Below, in pieces: positions 16,598-25,937 of a stretch of DNA of 50,328 bases. Within the stretch, counting starts at the first letter, position 1. Each line of letters opens with the position of its first letter. The DNA is taken from NCBI GenBank assembly GCA_938011245.1, contig CALLUJ010000021.1, forward strand, positions 1-50,328. Direction: 5' to 3'. The position numbers and the translations under genes are program-made. The notes under the pieces are model-generated. The model was not told the origin of the DNA and did no database searches. It worked only from the letters and a program-made list of their open reading frames with translations. This DNA comes from an uncultured Aquimarina sp. Lineage in GTDB: Bacteria > Bacteroidota > Bacteroidia > Flavobacteriales > Flavobacteriaceae.

Positions 16598-18577
16598 TTA
16601 CTCTATCTCCAAAGCTTCAGTAATATCATTATCAGCCTTTAAGGAGTTTTTTTCCGTTTTAAAAGTTCTTTTACCAAAAATTTCTTCTAAATTATCTTTG
16701 AAAATTACTTCTTTTTCTAAAAGAACTTCAGCTAGTTGAGTTAATTTATCTTTATTGTCTTCTAATAATTTGATGGCTCTTTGATATTGCTCTTCAATAA
16801 TTACGGATATTTCTTTATCAATAAGCTTAGCTGTTTCTTCACTGTATGGTTTATTAAAATTATAATCATTTTGACCGTTAGAGTCGTAATAAGTAAGATT
16901 CCCAATTTTGTCATTTAAACCGTAAACTGTTACCATGGCTCTAGCTTGTTTCGTTACTTTTTCCAAATCACTTAAGGCTCCAGTGGATATCTCGTTAAAA
17001 ATAACTTTTTCAGCAGCTCTACCGCCAAGTGTGGCACACATTTCGTCGAGCATTTGATTAGGACGTACAATTTGTCTTTCTTCGGGTAAGTACCAAGCAG
17101 CTCCTAAAGATTGTCCTCTAGGTACAATAGTAACTTTTACTAATGGTGCAGCGTGCTCTAGCATCCAACTTACAGTAGCATGTCCTGCTTCGTGGAAAGC
17201 AATAGCCTTCTTTTCTTCGGGAGTAATAATCTTGTTTTTCTTTTCTAGTCCACCAACAATTCTATCTACAGCATCTAAAAAATCTTGTTTGCTTACTGCT
17301 TTTTTGCCTTTACGAGCAGCAATAAGAGCAGCTTCGTTACATACATTAGCAATATCGGCACCAGAAAAACCAGGTGTTTGTTTGGATAGAAACTTAATAT
17401 CTAATTCTTCTATTTTTTTTATGGGTTTCAAATGTACTTGGAAAATTTCTTCTCTCTCTCTCACATCAGGTAAGTCTACATAAATTTGTCTATCGAAACG
17501 TCCAGCACGCATTAAAGCTTTATCTAAAACATCGGCACGGTTAGTAGCAGCAATTACAATTACATTGCTGTTAGATCCAAAACCATCCATTTCGGTTAAT
17601 AATTGGTTTAGAGTATTCTCACGCTCATCGTTCGATCCAGACATAGCATTGTTACCTCTAGCTCTACCTATAGCATCAATTTCATCAATAAATATAATAG
17701 ATGGTGATTTGTCTTTTGCTTGTTTAAACAAATCTCTAACACGAGAGGCTCCTACACCTACAAACATCTCTACAAAGTCCGAACCAGATAACGAGAAGAA
17801 AGGAACTTTAGCTTCTCCAGCTACAGCTTTTGCTAATAACGTTTTACCAGTACCAGGAGGTCCTACTAATAAAGCTCCTTTAGGTATTTTACCACCTAAG
17901 GAAGTGTATTTTTCGGGGTTTTTTAAGAAATCTACAATTTCTTGAACTTCTTCTTTAGCACCTTCTAAGCCAGCAACATTTTCAAAAGAGGTTTGTACAT
18001 CTGTTTTTTCATCAAAAAGTTTAGCTTTTGATTTTCCAATATTAAAAATTTGACTTCCACCTCCAGGGCCTCCAGCACCACCGCTCATTCTTCGCATTAC
18101 AAAAATCCAAACACCAATTAGTAAAGCTATAGGAAGTATGGCAACAATAATATCTCCAAAAATGTTAGATTCTGTAACGTAAATTATAGGGGTTTCTGTG
18201 TTACTTTCTTTAGCTATAGAACGAATTTGATTTTCAAAATTTTGTAAATCCCCAAATTCAAATTTATAATCTGCTATTTCTGAAGAGGTAGCAGATTCTA
18301 GTAGTGGAGTATTACCTTTTTTCTTATGTTTATCTAGCATTTTAGCTTCTTGTGTTAAAAACACTTTAGCTATCCTACGATTTACTATAATAACTTTTTT
18401 GACTTCTTTATCTTTTAAAAAAGCATTGAATTCTGATGGTGATATTTCTTTTCTTCCGTTAATACCAGAATCAAAGAATGTAATTGCGGCAAAGCCTAAA
18501 ATTACAACTGCAATAATCCAAAAGGAATTAAATTTAGGACGTTTATTTGAATCCGTTTTTTTTGTTCTATTTGCCAT
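16598..18577 (-). CDS. ftsH: ATP-dependent zinc metalloprotease FtsH
   Basis: 659 residues. Two membrane segments (about 18-36 and 143-161) flank a periplasmic domain. The AAA+ module has GPPGTGKT and IIFIDEIDAIGR plus a second-region-of-homology ATNRADVLD...GRFDRQ. The protease motif HEAGH is at 462-466. It degrades unfolded or unassembled membrane proteins as a membrane hexamer. It lies 21 bases after rsfS. Confidence 0.97.
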   Translation of the reverse strand: MANRTKKTDSNKRPKFNSFWIIAVVILGFAAITFFDSGINGRKEISPSEFNAFLKDKEVKKVIIVNRRIAKVFLTQEAKMLDKHKKKGNTPLLESATSSEIADYKFEFGDLQNFENQIRSIAKESNTETPIIYVTESNIFGDIIVAILPIALLIGVWIFVMRRMSGGAGGPGGGSQIFNIGKSKAKLFDEKTDVQTSFENVAGLEGAKEEVQEIVDFLKNPEKYTSLGGKIPKGALLVGPPGTGKTLLAKAVAGEAKVPFFSLSGSDFVEMFVGVGASRVRDLFKQAKDKSPSIIFIDEIDAIGRARGNNAMSGSNDERENTLNQLLTEMDGFGSNSNVIVIAATNRADVLDKALMRAGRFDRQIYVDLPDVREREEIFQVHLKPIKKIEELDIKFLSKQTPGFSGADIANVCNEAALIAARKGKKAVSKQDFLDAVDRIVGGLEKKNKIITPEEKKAIAFHEAGHATVSWMLEHAAPLVKVTIVPRGQSLGAAWYLPEERQIVRPNQMLDEMCATLGGRAAEKVIFNEISTGALSDLEKVTKQARAMVTVYGLNDKIGNLTYYDSNGQNDYNFNKPYSEETAKLIDKEISVIIEEQYQRAIKLLEDNKDKLTQLAEVLLEKEVIFKDNLEEIFGKRTFKTEKNSLKADNDITEALEIE

Positions 18578-18598
18578 TAATTTTCTTTTGAGTAACGA

Positions 18599-18970
18599 TT
18601 AATAATTGGTAGGAATAATAGTGCTTTTAGCATCTCCCCAAAGGGCTTCAATGTCGTATTCTTCTCTAATATGTTTTTGAAAAATATGAGCCACTACATT
18701 TACATAGTCCATTAATACCCATTCAGCATTGTCAGTGCCTTCTATATGCCAAGGTTTATCTTTTAAAGCTTTACTTACTGTTTTTTGGATAGAACTTACT
18801 ATAGCGTTTACTTGCGTGTTGGAAGTACCATTGCAAATTACAAAATAGTCGCATACTGTGTTTTCTATATCTCGTAAGTCTAAAATGGTAATATCTTGTC
18901 CTTTAACTTCTTCAATTCCCTTAATAATTTCTGCAATAAGTAAATCGTTATCTATGTATTCTTTCGACAT
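18599..18970 (-). CDS. rsfS: Ribosomal silencing factor RsfS
   Basis: 123 residues, full length for the RsfS/Iojap family. DITILDLRDIENTVCDYFVICNG and WHIEGTDNAEWVLMDYVNVVAHIF are diagnostic. It binds L14 and blocks subunit joining during starvation. First gene of the minus-strand rsfS-ftsH-LUD-cdsA-psd run, with a -7 element 20 bases upstream. Confidence 0.95.
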   Translation of the reverse strand: MSKEYIDNDLLIAEIIKGIEEVKGQDITILDLRDIENTVCDYFVICNGTSNTQVNAIVSSIQKTVSKALKDKPWHIEGTDNAEWVLMDYVNVVAHIFQKHIREEYDIEALWGDAKSTIIPTNY

Positions 18971-18989
18971 TCATTTTTTTTTAATAAAG

Positions 18990-18997
18990 CAAAGTTA
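18990..18997 (-). promoter_or_regulatory. -7 element of the rsfS operon
   Basis: On the minus strand it reads TAACTTTG, an exact TAnnTTTG match, 20 bases before the rsfS ATG. I see no clear -33 TTG at the right spacing. Confidence 0.45.
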
Positions 18998-19014
18998 TTG
19001 TTTTTTGGCTTTAA

Positions 19015-19785
19015 ATGCGTTCTTTGCAAATTATAACTCTATTATTTGTGATAAACTTAATCAAAGTTGATGCCATAGACTCTACAAATACTTTCTTAAA
19101 AGAAGGAGTACGCAATGGCAGTATCGTAAAACCAACTTGTATTTGGGCAAGAAAACAGTTAAAAGGAAGAGGGCAAAGGGATGCTCTATGGAAGTCGGAG
19201 TCGGGTAAAAATTTAACGTTTAGCGTATATACCCCAGTTTCCAAGGATTTAGCAAAATACCCAATAACCATTAATTTGTTAACGGCCTTAGCTATTCAAT
19301 TAGTTTTAAAAAAACATGATATTCCTAAATTAAAAATAAAATGGCCTAACGACATTATGTCAGCAAAAAAAAAGATTGGTGGCATTCTTATAGAAAACAC
19401 GTATTTAAATGGCGTATTTATTGGAAGTATAATTGGTATAGGTCTTAATGTAAACCAAGAAATTTTTGAAGGTTTGCCTCAAGCATCATCTTTAAAGAGA
19501 GAGACGATGCGTGAATTTGATTTAAATATTTTAATACAGCAGTTGTTATTAGAATTAGAAAAAAGTATTTTAAACTACTCGTCTAAAAATTTCTTTACCA
19601 CAAAACAAGTATTTGAAGAAGCTTTATTTTTAAAAGGAACAGTAACTTCTTTTAGAAAGGCTTCTAATGGTGTTATATTTAACGGGATTATTCAAGGAAT
19701 TACTGAAAATGGAGAGTTAAGAGTATTAGAAGAGAATGATAAGAACGTAAATTATTCTCTTAAAGAGTTACAACTACTGTATTAG
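19015..19785 (+). CDS. birA: Biotin--[acetyl-CoA carboxylase] ligase
   Basis: 256 residues from ATG 19015. It attaches biotin to carboxylase carrier protein. IDSTNTFLKE, the biotin-binding loop KGRGQRDALW (GRGQR), KIKWPNDIM, KKIGGILIE and GIGLNVNQ are BirA landmarks; there is no N-terminal helix-turn-helix, so it is catalytic only. Most relatives start right before the LIKVDAIDSTN segment, so GTG at 19048 (MINLIKVDAIDST) is a serious alternative start. Divergent from rsfS. Confidence 0.92.
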   Translation: MRSLQIITLLFVINLIKVDAIDSTNTFLKEGVRNGSIVKPTCIWARKQLKGRGQRDALWKSESGKNLTFSVYTPVSKDLAKYPITINLLTALAIQLVLKKHDIPKLKIKWPNDIMSAKKKIGGILIENTYLNGVFIGSIIGIGLNVNQEIFEGLPQASSLKRETMREFDLNILIQQLLLELEKSILNYSSKNFFTTKQVFEEALFLKGTVTSFRKASNGVIFNGIIQGITENGELRVLEENDKNVNYSLKELQLLY

Positions 19786-19837
19786 TCTAGTTAATAATTC
19801 GATTAAATTGTTAATTTTACGATAAATATCACAATAA

Positions 19838-20653
19838 ATGTCAGCATCAAAAAAAGATTATAAGCGTATTACAACTAAAACGCTAGTGGAAATGAAGTCT
19901 AATAAAGAAAAAATTTCTATGGTTACAGCTTATGATTATACAATGGCTCAAATTGTAGATGGAGCGGGAATTGACGTAATTTTAGTGGGAGATTCTGCTT
20001 CTAATGTAATGGCAGGGCATGAAACAACGTTACCTATAACTTTGGATCAAATGATATACCATGCCTCTTCTGTAGTTAGAGGTGCTAAACGTTCTTTGGT
20101 TGTGGTAGATTTGCCATTTGGGAGTTATCAAAGCGATCCAAAAGAAGCATTGCGTTCTGCTATAAGAATTATGAAAGAATCTGGAGGACATTCTGTGAAA
20201 TTAGAAGGAGGTACTGAAATTAAGGATTCTATAAAAAAGATTTTAAATGCGGGGATTCCTGTTATGGGGCATTTAGGGTTAACCCCACAATCTATTTATA
20301 AATTTGGGACTTACACGGTTAGAGCAAAAGAAGAAGCGGAAGCAGAAAAATTAATGAAAGATGCTTTGTTTCTTCAAAAAGCAGGGTGTTTTGCGATAGT
20401 TTTAGAAAAAGTTCCTGCAAAATTAGCAGAACAAGTAGCCTCTCAATTAACAATTCCTATTATTGGTATTGGAGCTGGTAATGTGGACGGACAGGTATTA
20501 GTTGTTAATGATTTACTGGGGATGACTAATGAATTTAATCCTAGATTTTTAAGACGTTACCTTAATTTGCACGAACAAATAACAGGAGCTATAAGCCAAT
20601 ATGTAGCAGATGTTAAAAATGAAGATTTTCCTAGCGAGGAAGAACAGTATTAA
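19838..20653 (+). CDS. panB: 3-methyl-2-oxobutanoate hydroxymethyltransferase
   Basis: 271 residues. First committed step of pantothenate (CoA) synthesis, using 5,10-methylene-THF. [55 protein letters not shown] and [13 protein letters not shown] are PanB family blocks. It starts 52 bases after birA; both serve cofactor supply. No panC or panD nearby. Confidence 0.97.
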   Translation: MSASKKDYKRITTKTLVEMKSNKEKISMVTAYDYTMAQIVDGAGIDVILVGDSASNVMAGHETTLPITLDQMIYHASSVVRGAKRSLVVVDLPFGSYQSDPKEALRSAIRIMKESGGHSVKLEGGTEIKDSIKKILNAGIPVMGHLGLTPQSIYKFGTYTVRAKEEAEAEKLMKDALFLQKAGCFAIVLEKVPAKLAEQVASQLTIPIIGIGAGNVDGQVLVVNDLLGMTNEFNPRFLRRYLNLHEQITGAISQYVADVKNEDFPSEEEQY

Positions 20654-20871
20654 ATTAGTATAAGTTTAAAAAAACATTTTTGATTATACGTTATGTCTAA
20701 ATTGGTGTTAATTGTTATACCTGCAAAATGTTAAAATGAAAAATATTATTAAAGCGGTTAAGATAAATCAAAGTAGTGTAAGAGACCGTTACAAAGCTAA
20801 AAATCTATGTTTTTTATCGTTTAATGGTTGCTTTAAAGTATTTGTAACTTTATAATAAACAAATAAGCCTT

Positions 20872-22203
20872 CTATTTTAAGTCTTTTTCATTAATCAAAG
20901 CAGTCCAAATGCTAACTAAACCATCTTCAACCTGTGTCCAAATAGGACGTATTATTCCATTATAGGCATTAATATTATTATAATCGCCAAAAAAATTAGC
21001 TCCTTTAGGATTAAATGGAGCTTTGGAAATTAGGTAATCAGAAAAAGTTTGTGCACCATTTTTTGAAACAGAAAGGTGTACTTCAATAAGTGACGATTTG
21101 GGTTTTGTTTCTTTATAATAGACAATATAAATATACCCTGTTTTTGGATCAACACTCATCCAATTAAAAAAGTGATGGGCAAATTCTTTATCAGAATAAA
21201 TAGTTTTTGGTGTTGACCAAGTATTACCCTCGTCAGTCGATTTGGAAATAAAAATATCAGTTTGATTATCGTTTAATTGACTACTCCAATTTAAATACAA
21301 AGTACCCTTTTCTTTAGATTCAGATAAATCAATACCCATTACAGGAAAACCATTACAACGAGTAATATTTTTAATATCGTATTTCCAGCCATTAGGTTGG
21401 TTTGTAATAGGGAACTCCTTAGACCAGCTTTTGCCATTATTAGTGCTTTTTGAAAACCAAATTTTAGCATCAAAAGCCCAAGATACATATATATTAGTTC
21501 CGTTACTAGCTAATGTAGTTCCTTCAGGAGTTAAATCGTCGTCTAAACAATCGCCTTCGTGGCTTCCTATTTGAATAGGAGTGGACCAACTAATACTTCC
21601 ATTAGTAGATTTAGAAAATAAAATTCTAGAATGATTATTGGGGTTAAAACTATTATAAGCATCAAATTCAGTCCAAGCAACATATAGTTCGTTATTATTA
21701 GATGGATTAATCAAGGCCCATTGCTTATCTTGTTGTTTAGGAGTGTTTAGTCCTATACCCGCACCTGTATTCCAAGTAGTTCCATTATCGGTGCTTTTTT
21801 GAACTACAATACGATCTAAGATATGGTTGCTTTTCCAATTTGTCCCCTCTGGGTCGCTTAAATGAAAATAATAAAAAGTACCGTTAGTATCCGCAACAAC
21901 CGTAGGATCTCCCCAAATACCATATTTGGAGCGTAATTGTTTAGTAGTCCAATGTATTCCTCCGTCTTGGGAAGTATGCACATAATCCAAAACACTACCT
22001 GCAACCAAATATTGCGGATTTTTAGGATTAATAAAAATACTGGGTTCGCAAGGTCCTAAGGTGTTTTTAGAAGTTTGTTCGTATATTTTCACATTTTTTG
22101 GACGGTACGTAGTATTAATTGTATTTTTAGGTGTTGAAATTACTTTTTTTATGCTACATCCAATTAAGGAAAACGTTAGTGTTAGAAGAAAAAAATGATT
22201 CAT
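20872..22203 (-). CDS. Asp-box (BNR) repeat lipoprotein, sialidase-like propeller
   Basis: 443 residues with a lipobox LIGC (Cys16), so it is membrane-anchored. At least five Asp-box motifs are spaced along the chain: SQDGGIHW, STDNGTTW, STNNGKSW, STDEGNTW, plus looser STNGSISW and SKNGAQTF. This is the pattern of a six-bladed sialidase-type propeller. I cannot place the Arg triad and Tyr/Glu pair of true sialidases, so the activity is uncertain; it could be a glycan-binding or non-sialic hydrolase. Divergent from 22211, with only 7 bases between starts. Confidence 0.75.
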   Translation of the reverse strand: MNHFFLLTLTFSLIGCSIKKVISTPKNTINTTYRPKNVKIYEQTSKNTLGPCEPSIFINPKNPQYLVAGSVLDYVHTSQDGGIHWTTKQLRSKYGIWGDPTVVADTNGTFYYFHLSDPEGTNWKSNHILDRIVVQKSTDNGTTWNTGAGIGLNTPKQQDKQWALINPSNNNELYVAWTEFDAYNSFNPNNHSRILFSKSTNGSISWSTPIQIGSHEGDCLDDDLTPEGTTLASNGTNIYVSWAFDAKIWFSKSTNNGKSWSKEFPITNQPNGWKYDIKNITRCNGFPVMGIDLSESKEKGTLYLNWSSQLNDNQTDIFISKSTDEGNTWSTPKTIYSDKEFAHHFFNWMSVDPKTGYIYIVYYKETKPKSSLIEVHLSVSKNGAQTFSDYLISKAPFNPKGANFFGDYNNINAYNGIIRPIWTQVEDGLVSIWTALINEKDLK

Positions 22204-22210
22204 TAAATTT

Positions 22211-22738
22211 ATGCCGTTTAATTATAAAAGTAAGCAATTTAAAAGCATACCCATAAGTATATTTCTATTAGTATTAAGTATTAGTATTACTTCTTTCTCT
22301 ATACATAAATATTATGTAAGTATTTCTAAAATTGAAATTAATAAAGAAGAGCAATTACTAAAAGTGTACTCTAAAGTCTTTGTAGACGATTTTGATAAGG
22401 TACTGTCAGAAAGATACAATTTAGAAGTAACCAATTTTGATGAAACAACAGATGCAGAAAATCAACAAATAGCCGTTTATTTGAATCAGAAAGTAAAATT
22501 AGCGGTAAATCGAATACCCGTAAAGATAAATTTTTTAGGATGTCAATTAGAGAATGATTATTTATATCTATATTACGAAGCTCCTTTTAAAAAGCAAGTT
22601 CAGCGCTTGGATATTGAAAACACTTTATTAATGGATTTATTTACAGAACAACAAAATACAGTAGATGTAACCTTATTAAATACAGTGAAAAGTGTACATT
22701 TAACACATCAAAACATTAAAAAAACGCTCTTTTTTTAG
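22211..22738 (+). CDS. DUF6702-family protein
   Basis: 175 residues with an N-terminal membrane segment or uncleaved signal (about 14-31). The stretch HKYYVSISKIEINKEEQLLK and VFVDDFDKVLSERY is typical of DUF6702 proteins, which regularly precede an M1 peptidase gene in Flavobacteriaceae; here the gap is 8 bases. Probably periplasmic. Function unknown; the constant pairing suggests a shared role. Confidence 0.75.
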   Translation: MPFNYKSKQFKSIPISIFLLVLSISITSFSIHKYYVSISKIEINKEEQLLKVYSKVFVDDFDKVLSERYNLEVTNFDETTDAENQQIAVYLNQKVKLAVNRIPVKINFLGCQLENDYLYLYYEAPFKKQVQRLDIENTLLMDLFTEQQNTVDVTLLNTVKSVHLTHQNIKKTLFF

Positions 22739-22746
22739 AAAAAAAC

Positions 22747-25038
22747 ATGAATATATATAAAAGCACATTACAACATATCATTACTTCGGGAATAATTATT
22801 GTAAATTTAATAACGCTATCGGCACAAGAAAAAGATAGTATATCTCATAAAGGGCATATTAATCAAGGTAAATTTCGCCAACTATATAACGAGTTTGCTA
22901 CGCCTAATGCATATAGAAACGCCTCGGGAGCTCCAGGATATAAATATTACCAACAACAAGCCGATTATAAAATTAAAGTTACTCTTACCGATCCACAAGA
23001 TGGAACAAACCCTAAACTTACAGGGTCGGAGATTATTACCTATACTAATAATTCGCCAGATAAATTAGATTTTTTGTGGTTGCAGTTAGATCAAAATAAG
23101 CGAGCTAAAAATTCTAAAACCCCTTTAATTAATGGCAAAGTGATGAATCCTTACTATTTGCCAGCAGCGTTTACTTCAGCATTTTTGAAAGAGCGTTTTG
23201 ATGGAGGATTTAATATTACTAAAGTTTCAAATAATTCTGGACAAAATTATAACTATACCATTAATCAAACAATGATGCGTATAGATTTAGCGACCCCTTT
23301 ATTACCAGGAAAAAAGTTAAATTTAAATATAGATTGGTGGTATAATGTAAATGAGCATATTCCGGGAGAAGATAGATCAGGCTACGAGTTTTTTAAAGAA
23401 GATGGAAATAGGGCTTTTGTAATTGCACAATTTTATCCTAGAATGTGCGTATATAACGATGTAGAAGGCTGGCAAAATGCTCAATTTTGGGGAGATGGTG
23501 AATTTGCATTAAATTTTGGCGATTACGAAGTGGAAATTACGGTTCCAGAAGACCATATGATAGAGGCTACGGGAAGACTTCAGAATAGAAAAGAAGTATA
23601 TTCCAAAACAATGATGGAACGTTATGAACAAGCTAAAGAAAGTTTTGTTAAGCCTGTAATGATAATTACCCAAGAAGAAGCTATCGAAAAAGAAAAAACA
23701 AAAGCAATAGCAACGAAGACATGGAAATTTAGAGCTAAAAAAGTACGAGACTTTGGTTTTGCAAGTTCCAGAAAATACATTCACGAGATGATGGCTGTAG
23801 ATGTACAAGGAAAAACCGTAATGGCAGTTTCTATGTATCCTAAAGAAGGAAACCCGTTGTGGGAAGAATACTCTACAAAGGCAGTTAAACAAACGTTACA
23901 AACGTATAGTAATATGACGTTTCAATACCCATATCATAAAGCAGTTTCAGTTAACTTTAGGCAAATAGGAATGGAATATCCTATGATTTGTTGGAATTGG
24001 GGGCGTCCTAAAAATGGAAAGTATTCTGCTAGAGAACGTACGTCTATGATTGGTGTTGTAATCCATGAAGTAGGACATAACTTTTTTCCAATGATTGTTA
24101 ATAGCGACGAAAGACAATGGGGATGGATGGATGAAGGCTTGAATACCTTTTTGCAATATTTAACAGAGCAAGAATTTGAAGAAGATTTCCCTAGCAGAAG
24201 GGGGCCTGTTAAGAATATTATAGAATATATGAGTGGAGACCAAAGTAAAATAACTCCAATTATGACCCAGGCAGATAATGTAATTCAATTAGGAAATAAT
24301 GCTTATGGGAAGCCTGCTACAGCATTAAATATACTACGAAATACAGTTATGGGACCAGAGTTATTTGATTATTCCTTTAAAATATATGCTAACCGTTGGA
24401 AATTTAAGCACCCTACTCCAGAAGACTTTTTTAGGACTATGGAAGAAGCTTCTGCAATGGATTTGGATTGGTTTTGGAGAGGTTGGTTTTATACTACCGA
24501 TGTGGTAGATGTTTCGGTTAAAGAAGTTAAAAATTATTATGTTTCAAATAAACCCAATGCTTACATTAGGAAAGTAATGGAGGAACGAGGTATTCCAGAA
24601 CACCAATTAATACCCTTAGTATTTCCGGTAGCAGAAGATAGTGAGGACTTTAAAAATGTAGATACTAGTAAATCCATTGTGGAAAATTCGAAACATTTAA
24701 AAGATTACTTATTTGATAATTTTACAGCAGAAGAGCGTGCTAAAATGCAAAGTCCTAATTTCTTTTATCAAATTACTTTTGAAAATAAAGGAGGTTTAGT
24801 AATGCCATTAATTGTAAAATACACCTATGCAGATGGTACTTCAGAAACTATTAAATACCCAGCTCGAATATGGAGATTAAACGATAAAAAGATTCAAAAA
24901 GTTATCCCTGCTATTAAAAAAATAGTAAAAATAGAAGTAGACCCTAATGGAGAAACAGCAGATATTGACACTTCGAATAATATGTGGCCAAAGGAAGCTG
25001 TAAAAAGTAAATTCGATCAATTTAAAGAAAAGCAGTAA
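22747..25038 (+). CDS. Secreted M1-family zinc metallopeptidase
   Basis: 763 residues. A signal peptide ends around SAQ (about 26). Zinc motif HEVGH at 440-444 and Glu463 (WMDEGLNTF) give the exact M1 spacing HExxH-X18-E. The usual GAMEN exopeptidase motif is replaced by GMEYPMICW, a feature of the Bacteroidota group. Probably periplasmic or surface peptide degradation. It probably forms an operon with DUF6702 upstream and the broken DinB-like gene 3 bases downstream. Confidence 0.9.
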   Translation: MNIYKSTLQHIITSGIIIVNLITLSAQEKDSISHKGHINQGKFRQLYNEFATPNAYRNASGAPGYKYYQQQADYKIKVTLTDPQDGTNPKLTGSEIITYTNNSPDKLDFLWLQLDQNKRAKNSKTPLINGKVMNPYYLPAAFTSAFLKERFDGGFNITKVSNNSGQNYNYTINQTMMRIDLATPLLPGKKLNLNIDWWYNVNEHIPGEDRSGYEFFKEDGNRAFVIAQFYPRMCVYNDVEGWQNAQFWGDGEFALNFGDYEVEITVPEDHMIEATGRLQNRKEVYSKTMMERYEQAKESFVKPVMIITQEEAIEKEKTKAIATKTWKFRAKKVRDFGFASSRKYIHEMMAVDVQGKTVMAVSMYPKEGNPLWEEYSTKAVKQTLQTYSNMTFQYPYHKAVSVNFRQIGMEYPMICWNWGRPKNGKYSARERTSMIGVVIHEVGHNFFPMIVNSDERQWGWMDEGLNTFLQYLTEQEFEEDFPSRRGPVKNIIEYMSGDQSKITPIMTQADNVIQLGNNAYGKPATALNILRNTVMGPELFDYSFKIYANRWKFKHPTPEDFFRTMEEASAMDLDWFWRGWFYTTDVVDVSVKEVKNYYVSNKPNAYIRKVMEERGIPEHQLIPLVFPVAEDSEDFKNVDTSKSIVENSKHLKDYLFDNFTAEERAKMQSPNFFYQITFENKGGLVMPLIVKYTYADGTSETIKYPARIWRLNDKKIQKVIPAIKKIVKIEVDPNGETADIDTSNNMWPKEAVKSKFDQFKEKQ

Positions 25039-25041
25039 AAG

Positions 25042-25584
25042 ATGAATACCGAAGCTTTGAAGTAACCTATAGGTAATTTTAAAAATCCTCAAGAATATAA
25101 TAATGAAGTTATCGAAAAATGGATTTCTGAAATTGAGTTATTTCCGAGACGAATTTCAAAGCTTACGGCGTCATTAAAAAACGAACAATTAAATTGGAAA
25201 TACAGACCCAATGGTTGGAATATAAAACAAATAGTACACCATTGTGCGGATAGTCATTTAAATAGCATTATTCGATTTAAACTAACATTAACAGAAGATT
25301 TACCAGAAGTTAGACCTTATTTTGAAGATCGATGGGCAGAATTGATAGATGGAACATCTAATAATATTTCAGATTCGTTGTTGTTAATTAAGGCTTTGCA
25401 TAATAAATGGGTGCTTCTTTTGAGGAATGTAAATTCGGAAGAATTGCTATTAAAGTATATCCATCCCGAGCATGGGAAACAATTTTCTTTGCAAAAATCT
25501 ATAGCGATGTATGCTTGGCATTGTAACCACCATTTAGCACACATACAATTAGCTTTAGAGGCTAAAGGCAGGTATTGTGATTAA
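25042..25584 (+). pseudogene. DinB/YfiT-like metal-dependent transferase with nonsense codon 8
   Basis: From ATG 25042 the frame reads MNTEALK, then TAA (25063-25065), then PIGNFKNPQEYNN and on for 172 more codons to 25584. Family members have a residue such as Tyr at this place (ALKYPIGKF), so the stop is a one-base change. Downstream, IVHHCADSHLNS and WHCNHHLAHIQLA carry the three His metal ligands of DinB/YfiT (bacillithiol-transferase-like) proteins. No ATG, GTG or TTG occurs in frame until 25342, which would lose the first His. It is either a fresh pseudogene or a sequence error; the rest looks unharmed. Confidence 0.8.
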
Positions 25585-25937
25585 ATGTAGAGATATCCCT
25601 TCGAGATTGTAAACCAAATTTTGTTTTTTAGGTATATAAATAGGAACATTCAAAAATACCGTTGTTTATCTAAATTTTGTATAAAAAAGGAATTAATATT
25701 AATTCCAAACACATCTAGAGATTCTTCTGTAATCTCTGAATGTTTCATTCTTAGAAACTTACATTGTACGAAGGGGAAAGTTTGAAAACCGTAGATTTTC
25801 ATTAAATAAATTAGAATTCTAACAAATACCTCGCACGCTTACATAGAGGAGATTTATTTAAACTATTGTTAATTTGTTTAAACAGATGCACCTTAGTGTT
25901 TTAGTTTTCCTTACATTTAAAATAAATTGACTTGATT
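25585..25937. other. Intergenic region before the polysaccharidase pseudogene
   Basis: Contains the palindrome at 25689-25706, a 7-bp hairpin (AGAGATT 25717-25723 with AATCTCT 25731-25737) and a partial promoter match (TTTG 25873-25876, 17-base spacer, TAGTGTTT). No open frame is convincing. Confidence 0.5.
25689..25706. promoter_or_regulatory. Perfect 18-bp palindrome, possible operator
   Basis: GGAATTAATATTAATTCC is fully self-complementary, about 230 bases upstream of the polysaccharidase start. It could bind a dimeric regulator. The AT-rich core makes chance possible. Confidence 0.3.

Noticed and set aside
20736-20855. 39-codon frame after panB (MKNIIKAVKINQSSVRDRYK...)
   Set aside because: Short, with no promoter, terminator or recognisable feature; treated as chance.
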